DNA from: Nitrospira lenta
Lineage (GTDB): Bacteria > Nitrospirota > Nitrospiria > Nitrospirales > Nitrospiraceae
Assembly: GCF_900403705.1 (NCBI RefSeq)
Contig: NZ_OUNR01000018.1
Span: 62,001 to 126,000, forward strand
Direction: 5' to 3'
DNA length: 64,000 bases
Both the position numbers and the translations under genes were made by a program. Shown here piece by piece: positions 18,474 through 26,585 of this stretch. Each line of letters opens with the position of its first letter. Position 1 is the stretch's first letter. A model generated the notes under the pieces. It was given only the letters and a program-made list of their open reading frames with translations. It ran no database searches and was not told where the DNA came from.

Positions 18474-18905
18474 CTAATTCATCTTTGCCAAGCCCAGCGC
18501 TTTGATCGAGGCTCGAGCCGCGGCACTGGCTTTACTTGCGGGATTGAGCAACTGACCGGGATCGGCATGAACGCCGGCGGCCGACACACGCTTGCACTGT
18601 TGAATCACATCCGTAAGAGGCGCCAGGACCTGACTCCGGCGAGGATCCGAATCCGGCAATTGCGTGAGAATGGCGGCGGCGTCATTGGCAGCGGCTTCGC
18701 AGTGATGGACGATCGCCTTGGCGTCCCCCATGCCGCCGTGCGCCATCATGTCCTCCACATTCTTCATCAACGCCTCTCTCCGTTCTTGCAGCGCCGGCTC
18801 GGAGGCATCCGCCGTGCGAAGCCCAAACGCGAGATCACCGGACAACACGATAGTCACAAGACACACACACACAATACGGCCGACGGATACGTGAAGCTGT
18901 GTCAC
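18474..18905 (-). CDS. Small exported helical protein, unknown function
   Basis: A 143-residue protein with an N-terminal signal (IVCVCLVTIVLSGDLAFG) and a mature part predicted to be all helical. Residues MAHGGMGDAKAIVHHCEAA and a later conserved-looking CKRVSAAGVHAD supply several His and Cys residues. The size and helix-bundle look recall small periplasmic metal-binding proteins (SmbP type), but sequence similarity is weak and the name is not claimed. Start is GTG with AAGGAG five bases before. It is the last of three small genes downstream of the giant multicopper oxidase and lies 9 bp after the preceding one. Confidence 0.6.
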   Translation of the reverse strand: MTQLHVSVGRIVCVCLVTIVLSGDLAFGLRTADASEPALQERREALMKNVEDMMAHGGMGDAKAIVHHCEAAANDAAAILTQLPDSDPRRSQVLAPLTDVIQQCKRVSAAGVHADPGQLLNPASKASAAARASIKALGLAKMN

Positions 18906-18914
18906 CTGCTCTCC

Positions 18915-19418
18915 TTAATAGCGCCCAGGCGGCTCTTTCATGGTCGTGAGCCTGCGATACAGTTGATGAAACTCGTCCGTACTGAGCGCAGGATTCTGCA
19001 GCTGCGCCAGCGCCGTCTGGTCGATTGTGGACTCCACCGTGTCGTCGTAGTTCGACGAGGCGATCGTCACGAAACGGGGGGGGAATAATCGCTCCGGTAA
19101 GAGAATGCCCACGTTCAGGTTGTACTTGAGCGCCAGACGGATCGCTTCCCGTGCCTTGTCGGCGGGAACGTCACGGCCAAGACCGATGTTCTGTGGCGGC
19201 CGGCCCATTCTGGCGAACTGAAAATGAACGTTCGTCAAGCCTGCCTGAGTAAACTCTTCGGTCAAGGTCGCCGTCCGACTCCGATACTGATCGGCCAGCA
19301 CGACCTCGACGCGGCTCACCGGGGGAACCGCCGTTCCCTCGGCGATGACCGCCGGTGTCCCTGTCGCACCGACACCGACGGCCATGGCAAATGCGCACAC
19401 AAATCGGCGAAGCGTCAT
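18915..19418 (-). CDS. Exported protein of unknown function in the multicopper oxidase cluster
   Basis: A 167-residue protein with a signal peptide (FVCAFAMAVGVGATGTPAVIAEG). The mature part has an alpha/beta pattern (VEVVLADQYRSR, then NIGLGRDVPADKAREAIRLA and NVGILLPERLFPPR) and no metal motif. I do not recognise the family. The segment with regularly spaced DVPADKAREAIRLALKY suggests a small globular sensor or binding domain. It begins 3 bp after the stop of the gene before it and ends 9 bp before the next, so the three small exported proteins probably share one transcript. Confidence 0.6.
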   Translation of the reverse strand: MTLRRFVCAFAMAVGVGATGTPAVIAEGTAVPPVSRVEVVLADQYRSRTATLTEEFTQAGLTNVHFQFARMGRPPQNIGLGRDVPADKAREAIRLALKYNLNVGILLPERLFPPRFVTIASSNYDDTVESTIDQTALAQLQNPALSTDEFHQLYRRLTTMKEPPGRY

Positions 19419-19421
19419 GCT

Positions 19422-20198
19422 CTATTTCGCGTCGAAGGTAAATCCAACCGACGCGCTCCCATTCTCGACCACGGTGACTTCTTGTTCTCTCTCGCCGAGG
19501 ACCGGATGCCAGGCCTTGATGCGATAGGTCCCGGCAGGAAGATCCTTGATCGCGAACGTTCCCTCCGTGCCGGTGACGGCATAATAGGGATTGTCCACGG
19601 CGAGCCCGTGTCCCTGCATGAAGGGGTGCATCCCACATTGCATCGTGACCTCGCGCCGGGTGCCGGTGAACCGAACCACGTCGCTCGTCCCCGCTTTCGT
19701 CAGGGCCGGCCGGTGAAACATGATGAAAATATGTTCCCGGTCCCGTTCATAAAACTGCAAATCGTGGGCGACTGAATCCAGATTGACGACGCTGAGCGGG
19801 CGCTCGTTCCGCACGACGGAGACGAACGGCACAAACTGGCAGATGTTCGCTTCGAGTTTGGTCTCTTGAAATTCGAACGGCTTGCCCTTGAACACACCTT
19901 CAATCGTCACCACCGCATCTTTCAATCCCTGCTGTTCGCCGACCGACACCTCACGCAGCAGCCGATAGCCCGACCCGTCTGACAGCGCCCCGCAATAGAC
20001 CCGGTCATAATACCGTCGCAGCTCGAACCGCTGAGGATCCGGAATGTCACCGGAAAATTGGACCGTCCCCTTCACGGTCCCTCCGTTAGTGACCGTCGTT
20101 TCCTCGTAGGCCGCGGCCTGGGCCGCTCCCATCAGCCACACCGTCAGCAGTATCCCCATCATCATCCTCGCCACAACTCGACGTGCAGATCCAGACAT
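19422..20198 (-). CDS. Exported cupredoxin/carboxypeptidase-regulatory-like protein
   Basis: A 258-residue exported protein. After the signal (ILLTVWLMGAAQA) comes a segment like those of the methylamine-utilisation-type exported proteins: GTVKGTVQFSGDIP, SVVNLDSVAHDLQFYER (a cupredoxin-like loop with a histidine) and VTMQCGMHPFMQGHGLAV, where Cys, Met and His residues could bind copper. The C-terminal part (EGTFAIKDLPAGTYRIKAWHP) is a carboxypeptidase-regulatory-like beta sandwich. It lies directly downstream of the giant multicopper oxidase, so a copper delivery or electron-transfer role is plausible but inferred. ATG at 20198 is preferred over an upstream TTG at 20216 because it begins the signal peptide. 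Confidence 0.7.
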   Translation of the reverse strand: MSGSARRVVARMMMGILLTVWLMGAAQAAAYEETTVTNGGTVKGTVQFSGDIPDPQRFELRRYYDRVYCGALSDGSGYRLLREVSVGEQQGLKDAVVTIEGVFKGKPFEFQETKLEANICQFVPFVSVVRNERPLSVVNLDSVAHDLQFYERDREHIFIMFHRPALTKAGTSDVVRFTGTRREVTMQCGMHPFMQGHGLAVDNPYYAVTGTEGTFAIKDLPAGTYRIKAWHPVLGEREQEVTVVENGSASVGFTFDAK

Positions 20199-20220
20199 AG
20201 TTCCCACCGTATACAAGGTT

Positions 20221-20248
20221 CATGGGGGAGCAGACATGCTCCCCCATG
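20221..20248. repeat. Perfect 12-bp stem hairpin between oxidase and downstream genes
   Basis: The arms CATGGGGGAGCA and TGCTCCCCCATG are perfect complements around the loop GACA. It lies 22 bp upstream of the ATG at 20198 on the minus strand. No run of T follows on either strand, so it is not a classical intrinsic terminator; an mRNA-stabilising, processing or attenuating structure in the operon leader of the small exported proteins is more likely. Confidence 0.65.
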
Positions 20249-20285
20249 GTCTGAGTGATAGTGGACCGGCTTGGCACACTGTGTC

Positions 20286-20320
20286 GGCAGCATCCCCGCC
20301 TGAAAAGCGGAGACGCTGCC
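20286..20320 (-). terminator. Imperfect hairpin just after the oxidase stop codon
   Basis: GGCAGC/GCTGCC outer arms and CCGC/GCGG inner arms form an interrupted stem with the loop CTGAAAA, starting 10 bp past the stop of the multicopper oxidase. There is no U-tract behind it, so termination would be partial at best; it may set the ratio between the oxidase mRNA and the downstream small genes. Confidence 0.35.
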
Positions 20321-20330
20321 TGATGGCTGC

Positions 20331-23300
20331 TTAGCGTCCCACCAGCGATGTCCGCGAGACGGTTCCGTTGTCGCTCCCAAACTCCGCCTTCTTGCTGGCC
20401 GGAATTTGTGGAGTCAACGGAAGGACCCGCTGATCATCGATGGGAAGGACCTTGAAGAGTCCCCATTGTCCGGCGTTCACAAAGCCCGGACGCTGGTTCT
20501 TCCACATGTAGTCGCCGACGATCTTGTTCGGGCCGCCCGCGCCGCCCGTCAGATAGGCGTTGATGACTTCTGACCCGCCGAACTCCATGGTGCTGACCTG
20601 GTCGGCACCCTGCATGTACGGCTCATGCGGCCATTCGTGGCCGTCCACGGTGAACAGCTGCACCTGCTCGCTGAAGGCGCCGAGCACGTGCACCGCCACC
20701 GGATCGCCCACATGCGCCAGCAAGAGCGGCGTCGAGGGCGTGTCGCCGGTCTTCACGCAACTGAAGACCTCGGACACGTCGCAGCCCTTTTCCATCCGAT
20801 ACGCGGTCGGCTCAGACCGGTAGTTGACCGCCGTGATGCCGGCGACCTGTTGGATGTAGGGCATGAAGCTGACACCCACGATGTTGTCCTCGTCCTGGAA
20901 CATCAACGAGAAATCGCGGTAGTTCTTCCGATTATCGTTCCCGGGGATCGTCCGATCCACGAGCACGTCGGCGCGCCAGCTGCTCTTCATCGTAATGTCG
21001 TGGCCCGTCACCGGATCGCGGTAGCGCGATCCCTTCGGACCGACGATGATCGACCCGAACAAGCCGTTCCGTGGATTCTCCACCACGTTCCCCCAATCCT
21101 GGATGAGGGCGGCCAGTTCGCCGTACTCCGGATGCGCAAAGTACGTGTAGGTCTTGCTCTGCCCCGGAGCGATCGTTTGATCGCCGGGGTTGTTGCCGAC
21201 GTTGGCCCCGAACGAATCTTTCGGATCGAACGCCATCATATCGACGTGGAATCCGGCCCGTTCCTTGGCCATGTCGTTCTTCAGATTGATCTTCACGCAA
21301 TCCCCGACGTTCACGTGCAGCGTCAGCGGGCTCGGCCGCAATTCACCGGCCTTGACCCGTCCACGATCCTCGTCGAGCACATACATCTTGCCCTGCTGAT
21401 TCTCCATGACCATCTTGCGTTCGAGATCGACTTCCATCGTACCCGGCGCGCCCTCGTGATACCGGATGACTTGATCGATCGCCGACACATTGAAAGCCTT
21501 CACCGGCGCGTCTGCCGAGCAGACCGACGGCGCGGACTTCTGAATCTCTTCCCGGCTCGGCAAGGGCTTCAGATCCCCTTGCAGTTCATCAAAGACCCGG
21601 AAGATCCCCCAACTGCCTTCCGCAAAATGGGACGCGCGGCCGCTGTAGTAGAGATAGTCGCCCGCCTGCTTCTGCGGTCCACCCGCGGCAGGAATCGCCG
21701 GGTCGTACCGTTCACCGATCACCAGGTGCACCGTACTGCGCGGCATCGCCATGGTGGCGTACCGCTCCATCGGGAACCAGTGTCCGGTCACGTGCCAGGT
21801 ATGCACTTCGTTGGCCGACCCGACCAGCGCCCGCACCAAGATCGGATCGCCGAGATAGCTCCGCAACAACGGCGTCCCCGGATCCCCGTGAATGCCGGAC
21901 ACAAACAGCTTCGACGGATCCGGATTGTTGGCCAGACGCACGCTCAACGGTTCGACACGCATGCTGTAGCCGCTGCCCGTCGTGGCTTCGCCGCCGTTCA
22001 GGAACGTCATCGCCGACTTGTTGATGCGCTCCGGGAACTGGTGCGACGGAGGTCCGTCTACCGTGACCGCCCCCATGCGGGCCTGCGGATTATCGGTCAT
22101 GATCAGCTCCGCCGACCGGGCATTGCTGTCCATGATATGCATCATGACTTCGCGGAAACTGCCCCGGATATGGGCCGAGACCGGCTCCAGGGTGTGAATG
22201 TCCGCGATGGGACCGCTCCGGAGTTCTTTTCCGGTATACGGGTCATGATAGGTCGATCGCGGCGGCTCGGTGATGAACGCTGAGAACAGACCATGTCCCC
22301 AGGTATCGGTGCCGAACACGTGATCGTGCCAATAGACTGTGCCGAGGTCCGCGTCGACATACCAGCGCTCACGAATGAACTCGACGCTCGCAATGTCGTT
22401 CTTCTTGTGCGCGTACTTCAACGGACGGTCAAAGGTAATGGTATTGCCCTTGATGTCCTTGATCCGCGCGACCTCGAAATACTTCGGATCGTCCATGCCT
22501 ACGCCGAGTTCCGTATTGACGTGGAACTTCGACGAATTCTTCACCGTGATGCTGCGTGAACCGGCTTTCGTATCAGCCGTCAGCGTCGTGTTGCCGGGCA
22601 GGGGCATGCCCTTGTCCGGTTGCGGATCCTCCAGCATCGTGAAGGCTCGCAACGACATGTCGTACGAGAATCCGATCGTCGGACCGTCGGACGCACTCGT
22701 ATCGAACTGGAAGAAGTGCGGATGGAGATTGATCTTGTTCGCCCATCCGGTCCGCGCATCGTCCGGGATTTCGTTCTTGAAGACCACGTCCACGCAATCG
22801 TGCACGTTCCCGCGAATCACCAAGGGCACTTGTTTCTTGGGATTCTTGCGGACTTCTTCTTCCTCTTCATGCAGTACATAGATCATGCCGATCGGATCCA
22901 CCACCGCGGCGGTTTTGGGAGTCGCCGGCTTGAGGGTGATCGGCAAGGTGATCGAATGGATATTGAAATACTTTCTCGGCGCATTTTCAGGACAGAGACT
23001 CCAGGGCCCCTGCGCGCCCGGCACAGGAGGCTCCGTGCTTCTGGTGCCGTCTTCACGGACACGGAACGGTTCCAACCAGGGCGCGCCGCCGTGATTGGGC
23101 GCAAACGGAGGCCGCTTCCCGAGGTGCGGACGCAACCAGGGGAACGCCAGCTTGCCCGTCTGCGGATCGAACGTGATCGCCGGACGCTGCAACGGCGTCG
23201 GCGAAACATAATCCGCCCACTTGTGCGGCGTCTCCGGCTCGTTCATCGCCCGCGTCCCGTTCCACTTCCAGTTCACCACGGTCGCATCATGCGCTTGTGC

Positions 23301-25073
23301 TTGCTTGACCTGATCTTCGGTCTTACCCGGCAAGCCCTGCGGCGGCAGCATGTACTCAACCCAATCCTTGATCGAGACCTTCACGGGATTGGCTTTCCAA
23401 TCCGTCTTGTCCTTGGTGATCTCGTACTTCTTGCCGCCGTACCAATCGACCGTGGTGCCGACCAACTTGTCCGAACTCACGGACAACTTGATCTTCCCTT
23501 TGCGATCGGGCAACTCCACCAACGGCTTCATCACGTCAGTCTGGAATCCGACCGACTGCAATGTGTTGTACACACGCCAGAAGCCCCACATGCCGGTCAC
23601 ATAATGCTGGGGGATATGGCAATGGAAGACGAACTCACCCGCCAGCGCCTGGAGTCCGCCCGATCCGCCTTCGATGACTTCATCGTAGATCTCGGACGGA
23701 CCGATGGATTGCACATCCAACCGGTCTGACGTATCGCTGATCGGCGGGAACTTCACCGGGCCGCTCTTCGACAACGTCGGATCGAGCTTGCTCGTACCGG
23801 GCTGTCTGGCCCAGCGGATCGATCCGCCATGCAAGTGATGCGAATGGACGATTTCGGATCCGCCGATCATGCGGAACTTGGCCGGATCCCCCAAGTAGGA
23901 ACGGGGAACCGTCGTCGCCGGATCACCGAACGTGTAGGAGCCATAGCCCTGTGATTCATCGGCAAATCCCACCAGATGCGCTTGAATCTCCAAACGCTCG
24001 CCGTGCGGCTCACTGCGATAGTTCAGCAAGCGCGCCGCCGGACGATAGGTGTCCGTATGGGCATCGCGCTGCGGCAACATGTCGCCTTTGCGATCCAACA
24101 AGCGGAACGTCTCGTCGCCTGCCTCGTGATAGAAAATCACGAATTCGCGGAAGTCCGAGGCGTTCGCCAGGTCGATCATGGCTTCCCACCCGCTCTTCAT
24201 CTCTTCCCCCGTAAACGGGCTGAGGAACCGGGCCCCGCGTGGCTCGACGACAATCGATCCCAGCAAGCCTAGAGAGTACTGATCACGGCTGGCATGGCTA
24301 TGGAAGGCGCGGCCGCCTTCCTGTAAATCGATGGGAATGTACCATTCGAACTCGCCCGCTTTTCCCGTCGGAACCAGCGCCTCAGGGTTCATGGCATTCG
24401 CCGGCTTCCCCGTGCTGGCCACGAGCATCTGCGAACCGTTCACGATCATGTTCGTGGGTTCATTCTCAATCTGATTGCGCAATGTAATCCGCAGGCAATC
24501 GCCCTGGTTCGCCCGAATCACCAGCGGCTGGATCAGATCGCCCTGCAACCCGTTCGAGATGGCGCCGCCGGCAAACGTCGGATCCTCACTGTCCCGCGCC
24601 GCCTTGTTCTTCGTTTCTTCCTCACGCACACCCGCGACATTTTCGGTCAACGCATACATGTAGCCCGGATAAAAATCGCCGAACCGGTTCACGGTGATCT
24701 CGACATTCATCGCCGTGATGTCATACGCGCGGACCGGCGCCGTCACCGGGCAACGAGCGCCCTGCGTCACTTGCACCTTATCCGGATCCTCCGCCACCAG
24801 CAGCACACCCTGCTGCATGGCGTGGGCGCCGGCTCCCTGGAACGGCCCCTTACTCTTGACCTCTCGCTCGATCTGCTCGATCGCCTTCGACATCTTGTCC
24901 TGCAGCACCGGACCGGCCTGCGCATGCACCGGCGTCGCCACATCCGCATTGTGATCGACGGCGACATGCCCATCATGCGACATGACCGCGCCTGCAGGCA
25001 TGGTCCCGGCCAACCCAAGACAGGTCGTCAGTCCCAACATTCCTACCCGCACCCACTTCGTTGATACACCCAT
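20331..25073 (-). CDS. Giant six-domain multicopper oxidase (MnxG/MofA-type)
   Basis: A 1580-residue exported oxidase. The ATG at 25073 is chosen because GGAGGAGG lies just upstream and a Sec signal follows (VGMLGLTTCLGLAGTMPAGA); the frame stays open to a GTG at 25247. Six cupredoxin-like units can be traced. Copper motifs occur in the order HSHHLH (410-415), HCHIPQHYVTGM (484-495, type 1 Cys485 with Met495), HPHFF (784-786) and YWHDHV (916-918). In laccases the HxH motifs come first, so here the order is permuted and the trinuclear site would form between domains 2 and 3. Later units keep the fold (THWHVTGHW-like and AHPEYGEL-type) but no further complete site. Size and permuted order recall MnxG and MofA, implicated in Mn(II) oxidation; the substrate here is inferred. 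Sigma-54-type promoter and enhancers lie upstream. Confidence 0.88.
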   Translation of the reverse strand: MGVSTKWVRVGMLGLTTCLGLAGTMPAGAVMSHDGHVAVDHNADVATPVHAQAGPVLQDKMSKAIEQIEREVKSKGPFQGAGAHAMQQGVLLVAEDPDKVQVTQGARCPVTAPVRAYDITAMNVEITVNRFGDFYPGYMYALTENVAGVREEETKNKAARDSEDPTFAGGAISNGLQGDLIQPLVIRANQGDCLRITLRNQIENEPTNMIVNGSQMLVASTGKPANAMNPEALVPTGKAGEFEWYIPIDLQEGGRAFHSHASRDQYSLGLLGSIVVEPRGARFLSPFTGEEMKSGWEAMIDLANASDFREFVIFYHEAGDETFRLLDRKGDMLPQRDAHTDTYRPAARLLNYRSEPHGERLEIQAHLVGFADESQGYGSYTFGDPATTVPRSYLGDPAKFRMIGGSEIVHSHHLHGGSIRWARQPGTSKLDPTLSKSGPVKFPPISDTSDRLDVQSIGPSEIYDEVIEGGSGGLQALAGEFVFHCHIPQHYVTGMWGFWRVYNTLQSVGFQTDVMKPLVELPDRKGKIKLSVSSDKLVGTTVDWYGGKKYEITKDKTDWKANPVKVSIKDWVEYMLPPQGLPGKTEDQVKQAQAHDATVVNWKWNGTRAMNEPETPHKWADYVSPTPLQRPAITFDPQTGKLAFPWLRPHLGKRPPFAPNHGGAPWLEPFRVREDGTRSTEPPVPGAQGPWSLCPENAPRKYFNIHSITLPITLKPATPKTAAVVDPIGMIYVLHEEEEEVRKNPKKQVPLVIRGNVHDCVDVVFKNEIPDDARTGWANKINLHPHFFQFDTSASDGPTIGFSYDMSLRAFTMLEDPQPDKGMPLPGNTTLTADTKAGSRSITVKNSSKFHVNTELGVGMDDPKYFEVARIKDIKGNTITFDRPLKYAHKKNDIASVEFIRERWYVDADLGTVYWHDHVFGTDTWGHGLFSAFITEPPRSTYHDPYTGKELRSGPIADIHTLEPVSAHIRGSFREVMMHIMDSNARSAELIMTDNPQARMGAVTVDGPPSHQFPERINKSAMTFLNGGEATTGSGYSMRVEPLSVRLANNPDPSKLFVSGIHGDPGTPLLRSYLGDPILVRALVGSANEVHTWHVTGHWFPMERYATMAMPRSTVHLVIGERYDPAIPAAGGPQKQAGDYLYYSGRASHFAEGSWGIFRVFDELQGDLKPLPSREEIQKSAPSVCSADAPVKAFNVSAIDQVIRYHEGAPGTMEVDLERKMVMENQQGKMYVLDEDRGRVKAGELRPSPLTLHVNVGDCVKINLKNDMAKERAGFHVDMMAFDPKDSFGANVGNNPGDQTIAPGQSKTYTYFAHPEYGELAALIQDWGNVVENPRNGLFGSIIVGPKGSRYRDPVTGHDITMKSSWRADVLVDRTIPGNDNRKNYRDFSLMFQDEDNIVGVSFMPYIQQVAGITAVNYRSEPTAYRMEKGCDVSEVFSCVKTGDTPSTPLLLAHVGDPVAVHVLGAFSEQVQLFTVDGHEWPHEPYMQGADQVSTMEFGGSEVINAYLTGGAGGPNKIVGDYMWKNQRPGFVNAGQWGLFKVLPIDDQRVLPLTPQIPASKKAEFGSDNGTVSRTSLVGR

Positions 25074-25288
25074 ACGTCCAGCCTCCTCCATCAAACCGTC
25101 TAGGCACCGTTCACTTCTACTGACTCGCAGCAACCCGGCTCTATCGAATTCGAAGTCTGGTGAAGGCCAATCTTCATCGGGGGGATCGTCAGGAAGCCGG
25201 TCCTTTCTCTCCCACTCCTTCACCAGACAGCGCTCAATTTCATTCACGCAGGACGTTGACTGCGCAGACTCTCGTGGACAGGGCTTAG

Positions 25289-25304
25289 AGCAAATTGTGT
25301 TCCC
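25289..25304 (-). promoter_or_regulatory. Sigma-54-like promoter for the multicopper oxidase
   Basis: On the minus strand the sequence reads GGGAACACAATTTGCT, with GG and GC ten bases apart and an intact TTGCT -12 element; the -24 element differs from TGGCAC at two positions. Transcription would begin near 25278, leaving a leader of about 205 bases to the ATG at 25073. Two enhancer-like inverted repeats lie 72-182 bp upstream. Confidence 0.5.
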
Positions 25305-25375
25305 TATGTTCAGGCAGGAACGTTTCGACGATTTACAGAAATCGCCGACGATTCAGACGAGCGAGCGAATGGAGC

Positions 25376-25397
25376 GATGGGACAGCGCCGCCCCATC
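25376..25397. promoter_or_regulatory. Enhancer-like inverted repeat 1 (oxidase promoter)
   Basis: GATGGG and CCCATC arms surround a ten-base centre; the 20-base core ATGGGACAGCGCCGCCCCAT differs by a single base from the site at 28617-28636 before the degenerate regulator gene. It lies about 72 bp upstream of the -24 element of the oxidase promoter, a normal distance for an NtrC-type activator site. Confidence 0.55.
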
Positions 25398-25464
25398 AGC
25401 GCAGGCAGGCACGCACAAATCTTTGAAGTTACAACTGTCTTCGATTTTCTACGGCGCGAGGCTG

Positions 25465-25486
25465 AATGGGGCGGCCAGGCCCCATT
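25465..25486. promoter_or_regulatory. Enhancer-like inverted repeat 2 (oxidase promoter)
   Basis: AATGGGGC and GCCCCATT are perfect 8-bp arms around GGCCAG. It shares the ATGGG/CCCAT core with the repeat at 25376-25397 and lies about 160 bp upstream of the oxidase -24 element. A third half-site, ATGGGGCG, follows at 25503-25510. Confidence 0.55.
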
Positions 25487-25594
25487 TTCACTCAGCCGGA
25501 CGATGGGGCGAACAGAGCGGCGAAGAGGAACGGGCATGCGCATCGACAGCGGCCCGCTTGGATGACCGAGAAGAAAATCACGCCGCCAGAAATC

Positions 25595-25623
25595 TTGCAC
25601 TGCGGAGATCTCCGCATTATAGT
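25595..25623 (+). promoter_or_regulatory. Sigma-70 promoter with a 16-bp palindrome filling its spacer
   Basis: TTGCAC (25595-25600) and TATAGT (25618-25623) are 17 bp apart. The perfect palindrome TGCGGAGATCTCCGCA (25601-25616) occupies almost the whole spacer, which would place a dimeric repressor directly over the promoter. The first gene start, at 25653, is 30 bp downstream of the -10 box. Confidence 0.55.
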
Positions 25624-25652
25624 GCGCCTCTTCTATTCACCCTGCGCACCTT

Positions 25653-26585
25653 ATGCAAACCCCTCGACGCTTCACGGGATACACGTCACGACCGCTGAAG
25701 TATCGCGGCGTCTTCAGCGCGGCGGTCTTCATCGCGCTCATGGGCGCCACGTGCCTGTTTGCAGCAACCGCGGCGACACCTGATATCGCCGCTCTCATCG
25801 CCGCGCAGGCCGAACCCTCTCCGATGCAGACCGTGGCAGCAGGCTCGTTCCTCATGGGTACGGCCCGTGCCAACCACGGATTGTTCAGCCTCGATCTTCA
25901 CTATGACGACACAGAACAACCGCAGCGGCGCGTGTGGCTCCACCGGTATGAGATCGATCGGGATGAGGTGAGTCTGGGACAATTTTTACTGTGGCTCAGC
26001 CAGCAACAGCGCCCGCTCTCCGAGGGCCTGCGCAAACTGATCGAACATGTCACGACCGTCCATGCCCTGCCGCCGGATACCCTGGCGCGCTGGCCCGCGC
26101 TGTATGTCACCTGGTCCGAGGCGTCTGATTATTGCCGCGCGCAGGGAAAGCGTCTCCCGACCGAAGCCGAGTGGGAAAAGGCCGCGCGCGGCGAGCAGGC
26201 GAATCTCTTTCCCTGGGGGCCGCAATCACCGACACCGGCGCTGGCGATGTTCGGCCAGTCTAATGTACACGAGATTCCCATCGTCGCGCCCGTCGACAGC
26301 GGAGAGCAGGGACGCAGCCCCTATGGCCTGCATCACATGGCGGGCAATGCCGCCGAGTGGGTCGAAGACTGGTTCGGAATCGACTATTACATGACCATGC
26401 CGGAACGCGATCCACCCGGCCCGTCCACTGGACGCTACAAAGTCGTCCGCGGAGGGTCGTGGAAGAGTACGCCCGCCTTGCTGCGAACGGCGACCAGAAG
26501 CGGAGCGGCGCCGGACCAGCGGACGGCGTCCATCGGATTCCGCTGCACGCGTTCCCTGACGTCTGCCACCACTCCGACTCCATGA
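25653..26585 (+). CDS. Exported formylglycine-generating-enzyme-like (SUMF1 domain) protein
   Basis: A 310-residue exported protein, divergent from the multicopper oxidase. After a signal (VFIALMGATCLFAATAA) comes a complete FGE-sulfatase/C-type-lectin-like domain: AAGSFLMGTARAN, RYEIDRDEVSLGQFL, LPTEAEWEKAARGE, NLFPWG, HHMAGNAAEWVEDWFG, VVRGGSWKS and IGFRC. The two active-site cysteines of true formylglycine-generating enzymes are not visible (only a late FRC cysteine), so it is more likely a structural or partner-modifying relative of the PvdO/NirV kind than a sulfatase activator. The promoter upstream has an operator-like palindrome. It overlaps the next gene by 4 bp. Confidence 0.85.
   Translation: MQTPRRFTGYTSRPLKYRGVFSAAVFIALMGATCLFAATAATPDIAALIAAQAEPSPMQTVAAGSFLMGTARANHGLFSLDLHYDDTEQPQRRVWLHRYEIDRDEVSLGQFLLWLSQQQRPLSEGLRKLIEHVTTVHALPPDTLARWPALYVTWSEASDYCRAQGKRLPTEAEWEKAARGEQANLFPWGPQSPTPALAMFGQSNVHEIPIVAPVDSGEQGRSPYGLHHMAGNAAEWVEDWFGIDYYMTMPERDPPGPSTGRYKVVRGGSWKSTPALLRTATRSGAAPDQRTASIGFRCTRSLTSATTPTP

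Noticed and set aside
18430-18477. Possible remnant of a second cyclophilin tail (TLTVTVKE-like codons) after czcA
   Set aside because: Only a few residues resemble the cyclophilin end (TMTVTVKE) and the frame upstream does not continue the similarity; coincidence is likely.
20625-22283. 552-codon open frame opposite the multicopper oxidase
   Set aside because: It lies fully inside a well supported gene on the other strand, is rich in Arg/His, and lacks any recognisable domain; a GC-rich shadow frame.
25074-25247. N-terminal extension of the multicopper oxidase from a GTG at 25247
   Set aside because: It would place 58 hydrophilic residues before a clear Sec signal, has no ribosome site, and the ATG at 25073 has GGAGGAGG upstream.
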